Positions 1 to 9,979 of a stretch of 21,586 nucleotides of DNA are shown in pieces. The notes under the pieces are model-generated. The model worked only from the letters and a program-made list of their open reading frames with translations, was not told the origin of the DNA and searched no databases. The translations under genes and the position numbers were made by a program. The stretch's first letter is position 1, and each line of letters opens with the position of its first letter. The stretch comes from Ophiothrix spiculata (taxonomy: Eukaryota; Echinodermata; Ophiuroidea; Amphilepidida; Ophiotrichidae): assembly GCA_000969725.1 (NCBI GenBank), contig JXSR01S059247.1. One strand, written 5' to 3'.

Positions 1-769
1 TAATGAGAAACTATTAAGGATAATGTTTGGTTTTTGATGTTAGCTTGTTACCTGTAGTTACGATCAGCTTTCAAATCATGTTTTCAAATGCTCGTGAATT
101 AAAAGATGAAAGTAGACCTACATGTATAGGCAAATTGTTATAGACATTTTCCCCCGCCGTATCTAGCAATGAAGGTTGTTTCATTTTTGATGTGATACAA
201 CCTGATTGTATAACAAAGGAACGACTATTTCATCCATCAGCATCTGATTATAGGTATCTCAATGAACAACAATCGTCAACAATTAACGGCAATATAATTT
301 TTGCTACTGATTTTACAAGATTAAAGTAAAATCTTTAGATTCTTAAATCACTGCTGTCTCGAAATATGGTAATACGAATTTTGGATCATGTCATTTGTGT
401 TGATTCGTTGACGGATTGAAACATTACCACCTCTTGAATCTTGAATGGTATCCATTGGCACTCGTGTGTATATTTATCTTGCCACTGCTTATTGACGGGC
501 TTGTCAGTTTTGCTCTTATGACAAATAAATGGTAAAACGGTAAATTGTTGCATGTTTTTAACCTAGTTTTGCTACAATACTGTATAATACGACACCTATC
601 ATCTGCTGTAAATGGTGCTATACATGATAATACTTTATATTAAACGTAATATCTATATTACCTAAATTAAGTTGAAAATATAAATAGATTTTGTTTTCGA
701 AAAATTGCAAGGGAAACTAAATCTTATATTATTGATTCTTAGAATACGGTATGTGAATGTAGAGTAAAC
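1..769. other. AT-rich sequence without recognised features
   Basis: I see no gene, RNA or repeat here. The stretch is AT-rich with frequent stops in all frames. The open frame on the minus strand at 662-892 is made largely of the adjacent microsatellite and is not a gene. Confidence 0.6.
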
Positions 770-833
770 TATAATATAATATAATATAATATAATATAAT
801 ATAATATAATATAATATAATATAATATAATATA
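770..833. repeat. (ATAAT)n microsatellite
   Basis: About twelve uninterrupted copies of the pentamer ATAAT are seen directly, followed by a short degenerate ATAATAAT tail. Arrays like this are usually polymorphic in length. Translated on the minus strand it gives a run of IIYY residues, which explains an otherwise odd open frame there. Confidence 0.95.
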
Positions 834-1489
834 TAATAATCAAAATTCCTTCTCAAGTTAAGGACTACACAGGCTATATATATTGTATACATATTGGCAC
901 AGATGGTTTATTCTTCTCTTATTTAAGTCTATTTGTAATGGTAAAAGATGGACTCACATTTTGTTGATGCCATGGGCGCCCGGGATTAACCATGACAATT
1001 TTGTATGATCTTGTACTGAACTGAAGAGGATTAAATCTGACTAAATGTACAAGATTTGTATTACCTAAAGGTAAACGTGGTATAGCTTACTGTAACATGA
1101 TTTCTATAATTCCTCTATCAAAGATTGTTAATTTAATTGGTTGTGGTCATTCATTAGTATTCTATATCATACATGATTTTTGACGTGTGTTATAAGAGTA
1201 TAGGAGTTAAGGAATTGAGTTGCTTTTTGTCTAAAAATATCTTCATCTCTATATTATTCTAGCATACTTAAATATTATTATTAACAATGCAAGTCATTAT
1301 GTAGGAGCAAAATACGAATGAGTTCCTTTTGAAAAGTGAGATCATGGCGGTAGTGCTCAAAACGATTAAATTCATTCAAAATGCATAAACGCTTTGATGG
1401 GCATAAACGCTTTGAATATATCATTGGTGAAAAGATGCAGTGAAAAGGGTGATTAAGTAAGGAATTTAAAGTCATCTATGAAATAGCAA
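834..1489. other. AT-rich sequence; short 18-bp tandem duplication
   Basis: No gene is recognised. The only structure I see is a local duplication at 1383-1415, where GCATAAACGCTTTGATGG is followed by most of a second copy. The minus-strand open frame over 1281-1475 spans this duplication and has no recognisable domain. Confidence 0.5.
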
Positions 1490-2149
1490 CGTATCATGAT
1501 GACTAAAAAACATGTGTTGCTTATTGCATATGATAATATTTCGTGATATTTCAAATGATATAAAATCTTAATACCAACTTCTATAAATCTGATCTGGATA
1601 TCTTCATGTTGATAAAAATTGTTCATAATTTTCTACTAAAAATATAAACCATGGCCGGCGGTAGCTCTTTAATCATATAGACATCTGTTCATGACCGTAA
1701 ACTTACAGCTCTGACAACCTCCGATGATCACATTGTCCAAAGTATGATCTAAATCGCAGTATTATCTAAATCGCATGAACATAGACCACGGACAATATAT
1801 TTTTAGCCACGTGTTTGACGATCTTCTGAGGAAATCAACTGTAGTTGACCAAATGTCCACAACAAGTGGTTTACTGTATTAGATACGATGAATTTCTTTT
1901 ATCATGTTCCATGAAAGTCCTGATGAATATATACAAAGATATTTCATAAGAATACACAAGATTGAAATAAAAGCGATATTATCTACTACACGGCCAAAGA
2001 CGACAATCTTAAACATTACTTTTATATAAACAGCCGCTGTCAATGCTGAATACTGTTAACCTATCAGAAGGCTATTAACTGTAACTGGTCAGCTTAAAGA
2101 TTTATATAATCTACGGTATTTTGACTGACGAGATAATTCTAAGAGTCAG

Positions 2150-2580
2150 CTGAAGATAGCAAACTGAAACGATACATTGTATAAAATGCAATACACTACA
2201 TGTACACAGAAAATATAGAATATAAATAAAATCTCAAAATAATATATTCTACTGAAGTCAGTAGACTAAAAATACACACTATTATCAGGATTATTTCTAC
2301 TGGTAACAGCAAACTTGAATGTCCACAGCAGATAGAGTTTCATTTAAAATTCTACTCTGTAAAATGTTTCTGAAGACTAAACGTTAATCTGAAAGATTGC
2401 ACTATAAGTAATGCCAAAAACAACATCATAATAATGATTCTTGTGTGGTAACAGCAAACTTCAATATCCAGTATTGTCTATAGAAGAGGATCATAAGGCT
2501 ATCTGCTGAAGCTAGCAAATTTCATATATTGTGAAAAATTAATATCGAAAAGCTATCTTCACAGCAAACGTGTTCACATC
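2150..2580 (+). repeat. Degenerate spaced repeats (GGTAACAGCAAACTT) within copy A
   Basis: The string GGTAACAGCAAACTT occurs at 2302 and again at 2447, with similar sequence around both. Related GCAAACT or AGCAAAC strings occur at 2159 and 2563. The spacings of about 149, 146 and 110 bases suggest an old tandem array with a unit near 146 bp that has largely decayed. This part of copy A has no clear counterpart in copy B. Confidence is low because only about 25 bases align well per unit. Confidence 0.35.
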
Positions 2581-3617
2581 AAACTTATTTGTTTAAAAAT
2601 ACATTGAAACCTTCGATTCGAATTTCAGCCTTTAGCTAATTGTTGCAAAATGAATGTTCTTGGCTATACCCATGGATAGATAATATTAATGGCAAGTTAA
2701 AATAATTCGTTAAGTGTAGCACAGATAGAGGAGGATGGAAGCCATACAATAAGTTCTCACTTTTCATGGAGTAAATCAATGCGGACATTCCCGGGGGTTA
2801 TCCCCCAGGTAAACGCATGCATCCAATATAAAATTGAATTCAAAATACTTGAGTAGGCACTATGGTAATTGATTCCGCGTTTTAATTTGGACCCAAAATC
2901 CCTGTTCGGCAATGAAAAATATTCACAAGACAATGTGCATATACGGCGTTGGCCAATTACAGATCTTGAAGTATTACTTATTGTTCTTTAACTTAAGCAT
3001 TGTTCGCGTGTTGCAACTTTCAGTGGCTTTGTTCTGCTAACATGTCAATGACGATCATAATTTAGTCGCGTGCAGACTGTTGATGTGGGTGTGTTCTGAT
3101 CTTGTAGCCTTATGGATGAGAATCGGTGCTTCACTGGAATGCCGCGGGGGACGAGCTCGCTAAAGATCATTGATGCTGGTCCTCTATCAGCTTCATCGTG
3201 TATTCATGAGATAAGGATATTTCATCAATTAATTACTCGCACGAAGAATGGTATTTAAAAGGTAATGATCATAAAATAAATTTTGAAGAGGCAATCTTAA
3301 AGACTGTAATTTACCTGACCTGATTTGTATAGAGGATTATCTAATATGGCGTTAACATATTCGGTATTTTATGTTAAGGTAGAAATCGCATACTTAACGT
3401 TGCAAGCCCACGGCAAAGCCCGCACTAAGGAATCACTCTACCCGTCCTCTCAAAAGACGGCGTCCGCTACTTCAAACTTGAATTTGTACATATTTATGGC
3501 AGAAGATAGCTCAATAGAAATGCAACGACTTGAGGTCATTTTGAATAGCACGCAGTGTGATCTTGGGTATGATGCAAATGTTTTAGCAAGATGATATGTA
3601 CTCCGTGAGCACCCGGT

Positions 3618-3815
3618 TTAGGGCTTTAAAATACTCTTAAAATTCGTCTTGGGCTTGAAACGCCTGAGGATCGATCCATTGACGCTACCCATATCAAAAG
3701 CATCACCATTTAGAATGTCATGTTGAAGAGCTGTATATGATATGTACATTATTAAACGATATCTGAAGATAAAATCATAAAATTCGACGCACTTGTAATG
3801 ATCCTTCGCATACAC
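3618..3815 (-). pseudogene. Short open frame in copy A shared with copy C; unknown product
   Basis: I do not recognise this 65-codon frame. It is listed because copy C has a matching frame on the same relative strand at 17266-17490. The two share the peptide QHDILNGDA, then any residue, then DMGSVNGSILR, and end at the same stop codon. Their upstream parts (KDHYKCVEF here, KDYYKFVEL in C) align if eight codons are missing from C, so the 24-base indel keeps frame. Copy B has a one-base insertion and stops in the same place, so its version is broken. This may be a relic of a coding segment of the element, or simply two similar DNA copies that happen to stay open. No signal peptide, membrane segment or catalytic motif is visible. 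Confidence 0.3.
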
Positions 3816-4179
3816 TAGACGTCATTGTATGTAATCGAAGACTGTGTGCTTTTCAGAATTCATATTTTTAATAAAGTCCATTTAGGTTTCCGTTAGTCCT
3901 TAAATTCGATGAATTCAAAAATCATTAACTAACTTAACTACTTATACTCCATGTACTTGATATTGAACACAAGACCGAAAATGGTAACTCATTTATTCTT
4001 CGATATGATGAAAGAGCAAGCATCATCGGCATTAGTAAGTGGTACGTGTTTATGCAATGTTATAAGCGACATTAAATGATGCAAAATACATTTGACAAAT
4101 AATGAACGATTATGCGGTCATATACAGACCATTATCCGCCATTGCAGGCGATATTGTTTTGGCTCGACTAAGGTGAATT

Positions 4180-4457
4180 CGTACTCTGGCAACTAAATGG
4201 TAATTTGACTGAGAATACGGCTATCGAGCCAGTCAAGCGCTGTTCCTTGCTTACGCCCAATTTAGCGGCAAAATGTAAGATGCGTATTGCGCTGTAGTCA
4301 AGTAATAGAAGCGCGAGACTGAACGCAGAGGTGGGTCACTTCGCACTCGCGCAGCGTCGGTCAAGATATGGCGCCCGCGTGGCGCAATCCCCTAACTTAG
4401 CCGAATTTTTAGGGTGCAAATAGACAAGTTTCCTATCTGGACTTTCTTTAATCTATG
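4180..4457. mobile_element. 278-bp insertion private to copy A, flanked by an 8-bp duplication
   Basis: Copies B and C read straight through this position, from CTCGACTAAGTGAA to the TTACGTCAAAATTGATTT segment, while copy A carries an extra block. GGTGAATT stands immediately before it (4172-4179) and again immediately after it (4458-4465), consistent with a target-site duplication of 8 bp. The insert is clearly richer in G and C than its surroundings, especially 4300-4390. No terminal inverted repeat, tRNA-like box or open frame is obvious, so the class is unknown. Part of GGTGAATT resembles the target sequence, so chance similarity cannot be excluded. Confidence 0.5.
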
Positions 4458-5330
4458 GGTGAATTAAATTTTTTGAATTAAATTTAGTTACGTCAAAATT
4501 GATTTCCAAACTGATTTGCTGTTAATATCTTCGATAGATTATCTACAATATTCTATCAAGAAATATTGCTCGCGGAGACAGGAAGTTTTTTACATGTTGT
4601 CCATTTTTCGCATCGATAAGCTTCAGGCATTTGTGTAAGTGTTTACTAGTCTTTCGTATGGTGTTGATTTAAAAGCACTGATATGATGGGCCCGCACGAG
4701 TCGATTATATCTACAGGTGAAATATAAGTCATCAACAAAATGAGCAGCGTTTATGTCGTGTACATTAGCTAAGAATGTTTTTCTAAGAGGTAATCCCATC
4801 TAGTTCTGGGTCGAACATTTTTAATATACATTTTACAGATATGTAGGCGAGCATTTATATTGCGACACAGCGAAACGTAACTCTCCTGGATCGCTCGCAT
4901 AGTAAAGTGCTCATGCTCGTCAGAGCAACTCAAAATTGGACCCTATGTTGACAGGAAATTGCTATCTGGCAACGTATAGAGATAGTCGTGCATAGGCTGC
5001 ATCGTATCTTTCGTTATAATGAAAAAATGTAGAATTTAGTCACTGACCCACTCCCTCCCAACATAAGTTTCTCATTGACCATGTGAAACGGATGCAACTC
5101 ATTTATATTCCTTATCATTTTCTATGAAGTCACACGTATATTAATTTTGTTAATTTTTGTTTTGTCTAAAAGTTTTATTGGTATACATAACGCAGGGAAA
5201 TTAGGCGACACATAGACATGATAGACGGAAGAACGTGTTGGACATAAGCAAAGAAGCAGCAAACAACATACATCAAAATGTAACATTTAAAATAGATGTT
5301 TATTCTGCCACCTACGTTTTATAAGAGAAT

Positions 5331-6099
5331 ACATATCTCATTTTTTCATTTTTTAACGGAAAACCCGTAATTAATAACTACATTTAAGACATATATTGGT
5401 CGAACACAAATAGCTTAATGATATGTATGTAAATACATTGTTCTTATCCGAAGGTTAATAATACTGATATTTTGACACAGATTGTATAAAGTTAAACAAC
5501 GCGTGTCAAACTTGACTTTGGCTTTAACATTACAATTCTTTACATCATTTGCCCGGGGTAAACCAGTTTTCTATGAATATTTAAAACCGCATTTACACGC
5601 ATCACGGTTTTTCGTGTTGCAAAGCATGCATCTGGGGATTGCGGTGAATAAAAAAAGCAACTTTTATCGGCTATTAGGAAGATAAAAATGATCATGTTGC
5701 TTTACAAAGTCACACCCGCTCATCGTGCAGTATCTTCGCTGCCGTGTACGGCCTCTAACGATGCACTGATTCTTTTCAATGAAGTCATGAAATGTAATTG
5801 ATGACAGTAATTTCGAAACAACTTTAAGTCATCTGCTCGAAAATCTGTGCCATTATTAGGTGGCTTTTAACCAAAGATGTTCATGTTGTTGATGGATGGC
5901 CATACGCGACTTCCAAGCAATACCACTGGTGATTTAAAGATTTAAATCGGAAGGATGGTTTCTTCAGGTGTCATTGCCCTTATTGCGTCAACTGAACAGT
6001 GTTTGTCTTACAATATCTTTAGTTAAAGTTACCCAGGATCTGCCCTTCTACTTTAAAAAGATTTCACCAACAAGCAACAAAATCAATTATAATATTATA
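5331..6099. other. No recognised feature
   Basis: This is AT-rich sequence past the last alignable part of copy A. A 67-codon plus-strand frame at 5482-5685 has no recognisable domain, and its composition matches the surrounding non-coding DNA. I see nothing else here. Confidence 0.5.
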
Positions 6100-6363
6100 G
6101 ATAAATAAAATAAATGTCGGTGCTTATATAGCGCTTTTCCACAATTGACCAAAGCGCTTTACATTTATTCCGTTACCAATAGAATAACCAACTTACGCGG
6201 CTGCCTTACAATCACGGCGCCTATTGAGTATATTCCTAGTAACTACCCATGATAACGCTTGGGTCGACGAAGCAATTAGGATTAAATGTCTTGCCCAAGG
6301 ACATAACCCGTTGACCTACTGATTCGCAGTCCTGCTCTGTTCCACTAGACCACACGAGCTTGT
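6100..6363 (-). mobile_element. tRNA-derived SINE
   Basis: Read on the minus strand, the element starts with a tRNA-like head. An A-box-like TGGTCTAGTGG lies at 6352-6342, and a degenerate B box (GGTTATGTCC) at 6308-6299, about 34 bases downstream, which suits an internal RNA polymerase III promoter. A CTTGGGCAAGACATT segment follows, then the body. Near the 3' end is TGTAAAGCGCTTTG, then AAAGCGCTATATAAGCACCG, and an (ATTT)n tail at 6115-6101. The GCGCTATATAAGCAC ending is, from general knowledge, common to SINE families spread widely among animals; the exact family name would need a library search. SINEs encode no protein and depend on a partner LINE. I could not find a convincing target-site duplication. 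Confidence 0.75.
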
Positions 6364-7062
6364 TGTAAGTTAAACGCTAATATATTCCATTTAGAACTTA
6401 AATCATACACTGCATCGCGGGGATCCGATAGTATCGCGATTAATAATTTTAACAATTGTTTTGTCACAAGAAGTTGCCATTGGTCTCATCTGGATGATGG
6501 TCCTGCAAAAACAGCCAATGCTGGTCTGCTATAGGATACAGTTGGCTAATCACATGGCTACGTTCGAATTTTTAAATTACTTAAAACTAGGCTTGAATAG
6601 GGTAAAGGGTATCATCCTAAAACACTTATATCTGATATATGTTCAAAAATACAGTGTCGTTCGCAGTGTCGTAAAATGGGGGGCTGGGGCCTTCAGTTAC
6701 TGCAAGAAAAGTCGAGGGAAAAGGCAAAAAGTCGGAGGAAAAGAGGTAGCCGGGGCAAAGAAAAATCTTTTTCATGTTTGTAAGAGCACCTAAAAATTGG
6801 ACTCTAAATGGCGTAAATGTTGAGAGCAAATTAAACCCCTAAATTGCGTACGATGATATAAATCGCATCCCAAACGTGATGGCGCAACTACGTAACATGG
6901 TAATTAACCCTTCTTTTACAAATTAGGTACTATTTAATTGATTCGGGTGTGTGAACCTTTACTAAAGACATCACTTAACAATTTACGATCTCTTAATGAA
7001 TACCGTACCATAAACTTTGGACTCCACTATAATAAGATTTACCATCGCGATATATGACAGTT
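6364..7062. other. No recognised gene; purine-rich tract
   Basis: A strongly purine-rich stretch lies at about 6676-6770 on the plus strand (runs such as GGGGGGCTGGGG and GAGGGAAAAGGC). It is unlike the surrounding AT-rich DNA and could be a remnant of another repeat. It accounts for the lysine- and glycine-rich end of the 110-codon frame at 6461-6793, which has no recognisable domain. I see nothing else. Confidence 0.45.
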
Positions 7063-7230
7063 CAAATTATAAAATTTGCCACCAATATCCGCTAGTATGT
7101 CGCACATCAAGTGGTATTGTTAATTAATGATTAAATCAAGTGTTGTTACACCACATAAATCTGAAGTAATCATGTAATATGTAAGTGTAACGACTCATGA
7201 AGCTTGATGAAAGTCAATTTCATATCGCTA
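7063..7230 (+). repeat. Diverged direct duplication, unit 1
   Basis: This segment aligns in direct orientation with 8807-8955. The best part is TATGTCG, one base, CACATCAAGTGG or GCATCAAGTGG, then TAATGAT and later GTTGTTA and ATCTGTAG-like strings. Divergence is high with several indels, so the duplication is old. It has no coding content and no recognised family. Ends are approximate. Confidence 0.6.
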
Positions 7231-7699
7231 GTGACCACAAAGTATGGCTTGCTTTTAAATAATTACACGTACTAGAACAATTATCATGGCCTCAATAAAT
7301 GAGTTATCTTCATGATGAGATTCAATCCTGCCGAACACCATCTATCATTCATACGCTCCAGATTTTATGCTTACTATACACAGCCACCCTCACAGAATTT
7401 CTAGCGGATGACTTTTACTTCACTGGAAATTGCAGTCATCAATCATGTCCATGTCTTTATGAAAAAGAGACTAAGGTATCAAAGATGGTCAGTATAAATG
7501 ATGCTTGCACAGACGCGCGTAGATTTGCGAATTTGGCTCAGTGCAAGGCTCCCTTATTTTCATAATAGCCATTAGACAACTGTAATTCCCATTTGCATTG
7601 TTTTGAAATAAATGAAACTGCTGTGGTGCGTTAAAATGTGATTTTAAATATTCATAGAAAACATGTTTACTTAAGGCAAATGATAATTTACCAATGTAC
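7231..7699. other. No recognised feature
   Basis: The 88-codon plus-strand frame at 7299-7565 starts with ATG and contains several cysteines. However, I recognise no family, signal peptide or splice context, and its base composition does not differ clearly from its flanks. I do not call it a gene. Confidence 0.45.
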
Positions 7700-7801
7700 G
7701 TTGTTAACTCAACAAGTAACTGCTAAATCGCATGAGGCCGAAGGCCGAATGTGATACAGCATTAAAATACTGTCACTTCAACTGACTAATGCGTTAACAA
7801 C
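7700..7801. repeat. Palindromic foldback element (GGCCGAAGGCC family), degenerate
   Basis: GTTGTTAAC at 7700-7708 pairs with GTTAACAAC at 7793-7801. The inner part around GAGGCCGAAGGCC forms the centre of an imperfect hairpin. The 31 bases at 7731-7761 are identical to the reverse complement of 11168-11198, the centre of a better-preserved palindrome. This suggests two members of one foldback or MITE-like family. No coding content. Confidence 0.7.
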
Positions 7802-8290
7802 TAATCACATTCTGCTACGTATATTTGTGGATAATTTTGTATCTTTCAATTATCTTATATATATAACAACTTTCACTGAATCGACAAATATTAGTTTGTT
7901 TAAAAGAACCGTCATTTCTTCAAAATCATACGCTCATCAACTTTTGTCTCAATAAATTTTATATTTGACACTTTATATCATATAATTCGCTATCTACTCA
8001 CACACACTAGCCCTGTAATCGCGTGTATTTACTTTTATTCAAACATTAAGTTAAATTATGACAGTCACGTTATAAATCCACTGAAGATAGCCCATTATCA
8101 TTTAGACATTGATAAAAAAAAATTCACACAACAAATCGAATAAATACTTAGCATTGATGCAAACATCATCTTGCAGATTGTAATAAAAAGTGACAAACAA
8201 TCGAGTGAAAATTTAATATACGTGTATTCTTACAAGGTTTTCTGGTAAAAAATCACAGGTAAAAAACATGCTTATAAAAATATGTGAACC
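7802..8290. other. No recognised feature
   Basis: AT-rich non-coding sequence. I see no repeat, RNA or open frame worth naming. Confidence 0.5.
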
Positions 8291-8720
8291 ATATGTGACC
8301 GTCCAGCCCAAAACAGCAGTAAATGCCAGCTCTTGTCATTTTCACTTTTTTAATTATTTGCAAAGACCATGCTTTAAGGATTAAAATGACACCTTAATAA
8401 ACTTCACACGATTTCCAGAAGTCAAGTTATGGTCCGTCAAAGATTGTCAGGGAGTAAAACGTATAACTGAGATAAACTAGTTCAAAGATTAGTGAGCCCT
8501 ATATTTTCTGTTGATTGTCTTAAGAATAGGTCAATTTATTTCACATTTCCTATTATTTTCTTGAAATGAGACTTTGCTGATATTTTGTAGTATACACTAG
8601 GATTGTGAATCTGTCAAAAAAACAATTTCGGCAAATAATGACCTTGGCATGTATTTTCACCTGTAGCGCAAAATGAAGTTTCTGGCATTTACTGCTCATA
8701 CGGGCTGGCCGGTCACATAT
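8291..8720. mobile_element. 430-bp non-autonomous DNA transposon (MITE) with long TIRs
   Basis: The ends are inverted repeats of 39 bases, 8291-8329 and 8682-8720, matching at about 34 positions. Both begin ATATGTGACCG and include CCAGCCC and AGCAGTAAATGCCAG. Weaker pairing (TCATTTT) continues a little further inward. Flanking TA dinucleotides fit a TA target duplication if the true end is TGTGACCG, as in Tc1/mariner-like elements, but that assignment is inference. The interior has no open frame for a transposase. The minus-strand frame at 8553-8789 crosses the right TIR and is a by-product. Confidence 0.8.
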
Positions 8721-8806
8721 AATACCAGCACAAAGGACAACGGGTTTCGGCCTCCCAATACCATGAATACCATCCTGGTCAATGGACATAATGGATACCC
8801 TTAATA

Positions 8807-8955
8807 CAAAACGTGATAGAATTTGTCTCCAATGTCCGTTAATATGTCGCGCATCAAGTGGTTCTATAAACTAATGATCGAATTAAGCGTTGTTATGTCA
8901 TCTAAATCTGTAGCAATCTCTGGAGCTAATGACTCTTGACGAGGAGAATTGACAC
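8807..8955 (+). repeat. Diverged direct duplication, unit 2
   Basis: This is the partner of 7063-7230 in the same orientation, starting 86 bases past the TIR element. Shared strings include ATCAAGTGG and ATCTG, and AATTTG followed by CCAATGTCCG where unit 1 has CCAATATCCG. Similarity is moderate, with indels. Confidence 0.6.
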
Positions 8956-9663
8956 TTTACGTGTTTATAACCTGTCAAACGATCATTTAGTGTCACTACA
9001 CCTAGCATCTTACAAACATTAAGCTTTGGTTATAATGATAAAGTTTCTAATTATGAGGTATAAAGTTATACCAACAGACAGTTATGCCATCCATCAAAAA
9101 TACGTCTTTTAGTTGGACGTTAAATGTACATTATTATCGCTGTTATGATGTTATCAAGGAGATCATAAGTCATGAATTGGTCAGAAAAAGTGTAACATAC
9201 CGCTTAATGAGAAAAACATCACCAATCTGAATATTTCTCAACACAGGGTTAAATATGGTCATTTTAACACCATCAAAGTATACATTTTTAAAAGCTCATA
9301 CTACAAGGATACCAAATATACAATGATACTGACATTATACAGGGTGTGTGACAATTATACAGGGTGTAACTAAAAAAAATGTGTTAATTTTACTCTCTTC
9401 ATCTAGACCTCTTTTATTCTACACAGCCATCAACATAAAACAAAACAGGTATGGATTTATATTGATAAAACACAGGGCTCTCAATAAGAAAATAGAACTT
9501 TTCACTTAATATTCATACGGTGAAATATACAGGGTGGTTAAAATCATATAAATTTAAAAAAGAAATTGTATGCCTCCATGGGCTATTTGGTGAGTTCTTT
9601 ATATGTCTTAGCAATAGTTGACAATGCTTGAGACAAGTTACATTCAAATTCCTGCTTACTATG

Positions 9664-9671
9664 GCCATTTT
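9664..9671 (+). repeat. 8-bp target-site duplication, left (hAT)
   Basis: GCCATTTT stands directly before the hAT element and is repeated exactly at 9972-9979 directly after it. Confidence 0.85.
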
Positions 9672-9971
9672 CATTGGCGTAGCCAGACCTTTCTCCAAGG
9701 GTGGGCAAACCACCAAAGATTTCTCCAATGCGACTTTACAGGGGTTCCAAGGGGCCGACTCGGCCGAATTTTTCAAGAAAAAACGCCAAATATTGTGCTT
9801 TATGAAGTTTTCAACCTAATTTTTAGCGATTTTCAGCACTAATTGTCGTAATTTTATAGGAAAAAGGCAGTTCCAGCCCCTTTTATTTTTCTCCCAGGTC
9901 GTCAAAATTTCTCCAAAAAATTTCTGAGGTGGGCAAATTGCCCACCTTGCCCAACCCTGGCTAGGCCACTG
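9672..9971. mobile_element. Non-autonomous hAT transposon, 300 bp
   Basis: The left end, CATTGGCGTAGCCAG (9672-9686), and the right end, CTGGCTAGGCCACTG (9957-9971), are inverted repeats matching at 13 of 15 positions. The element is flanked by an exact 8-bp duplication, GCCATTTT. CA...TG ends with 8-bp target duplications are characteristic of the hAT superfamily, and a CAGTGGCGTAGCCAG-type end is familiar from many animal hAT elements. Further inward, GTGGGCAAA near the left end and GGTGGGCAAATTGCCCACC near the right end extend the symmetry. There is no transposase; the overlapping frames at 9513-9842 are by-products. The element must rely on a transposase encoded elsewhere. Confidence 0.88.
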
Positions 9972-9979
9972 GCCATTTT

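Larger units (their letters stand above)
1490..5330 (+). repeat. Large dispersed repeat, copy A
   Basis: This is one of three copies of an unrecognised family of about 3.5-4 kb. Segments match copy B in reverse complement: about 1490-1790 against 15270-15590, 2730-2870 against 14100-14240, 3060-3280 against 13560-13870, and 3380-4170 plus 4480-4830 against 12300-13500. Segments from about 3275 to 4830 and from about 5050 to 5330 match copy C in direct orientation. One conserved block, 4020-4170, differs from 17630-17780 at roughly nine of 150 positions by eye. Copy A lacks the portion that in C lies between about 18150 and 20105, and has about 220 unrelated bases there instead. It also carries a private insertion at 4180-4457. 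No protein domain is recognised, so this could be a large non-autonomous transposable element or a segmental duplication. Ends were judged by eye. Confidence 0.8.

Noticed and set aside
662..892. 76-codon minus-strand frame rich in I and Y
   Set aside because: It is a translation of the ATAAT microsatellite.
2776..2816. Small GC palindrome (CCCGGGGGTTATCCCCCAGG) as a terminator or regulatory hairpin
   Set aside because: It is partly retained in copy B near 14170 only as decayed sequence, and there is no gene nearby.
3618..3720. Possible tRNA-like B box (GGATCGATTCT-type string) in copies A and C, minus strand
   Set aside because: There is no correctly spaced A box or cloverleaf, and in copy A the string is the palindrome GGATCGATCC, so a tRNA or SINE call is not supported.
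6461..6793. 110-codon plus-strand frame, among the longest in the window
   Set aside because: No recognisable domain; the C-terminal part translates a purine-rich tract, and a second frame runs over it on the other strand.
7299..7565. 88-codon plus-strand frame with several cysteines
   Set aside because: No signal peptide, conserved cysteine framework or splice signals that I could support.
9513..9842. Three overlapping frames on both strands
   Set aside because: All lie across or within the non-coding hAT element.
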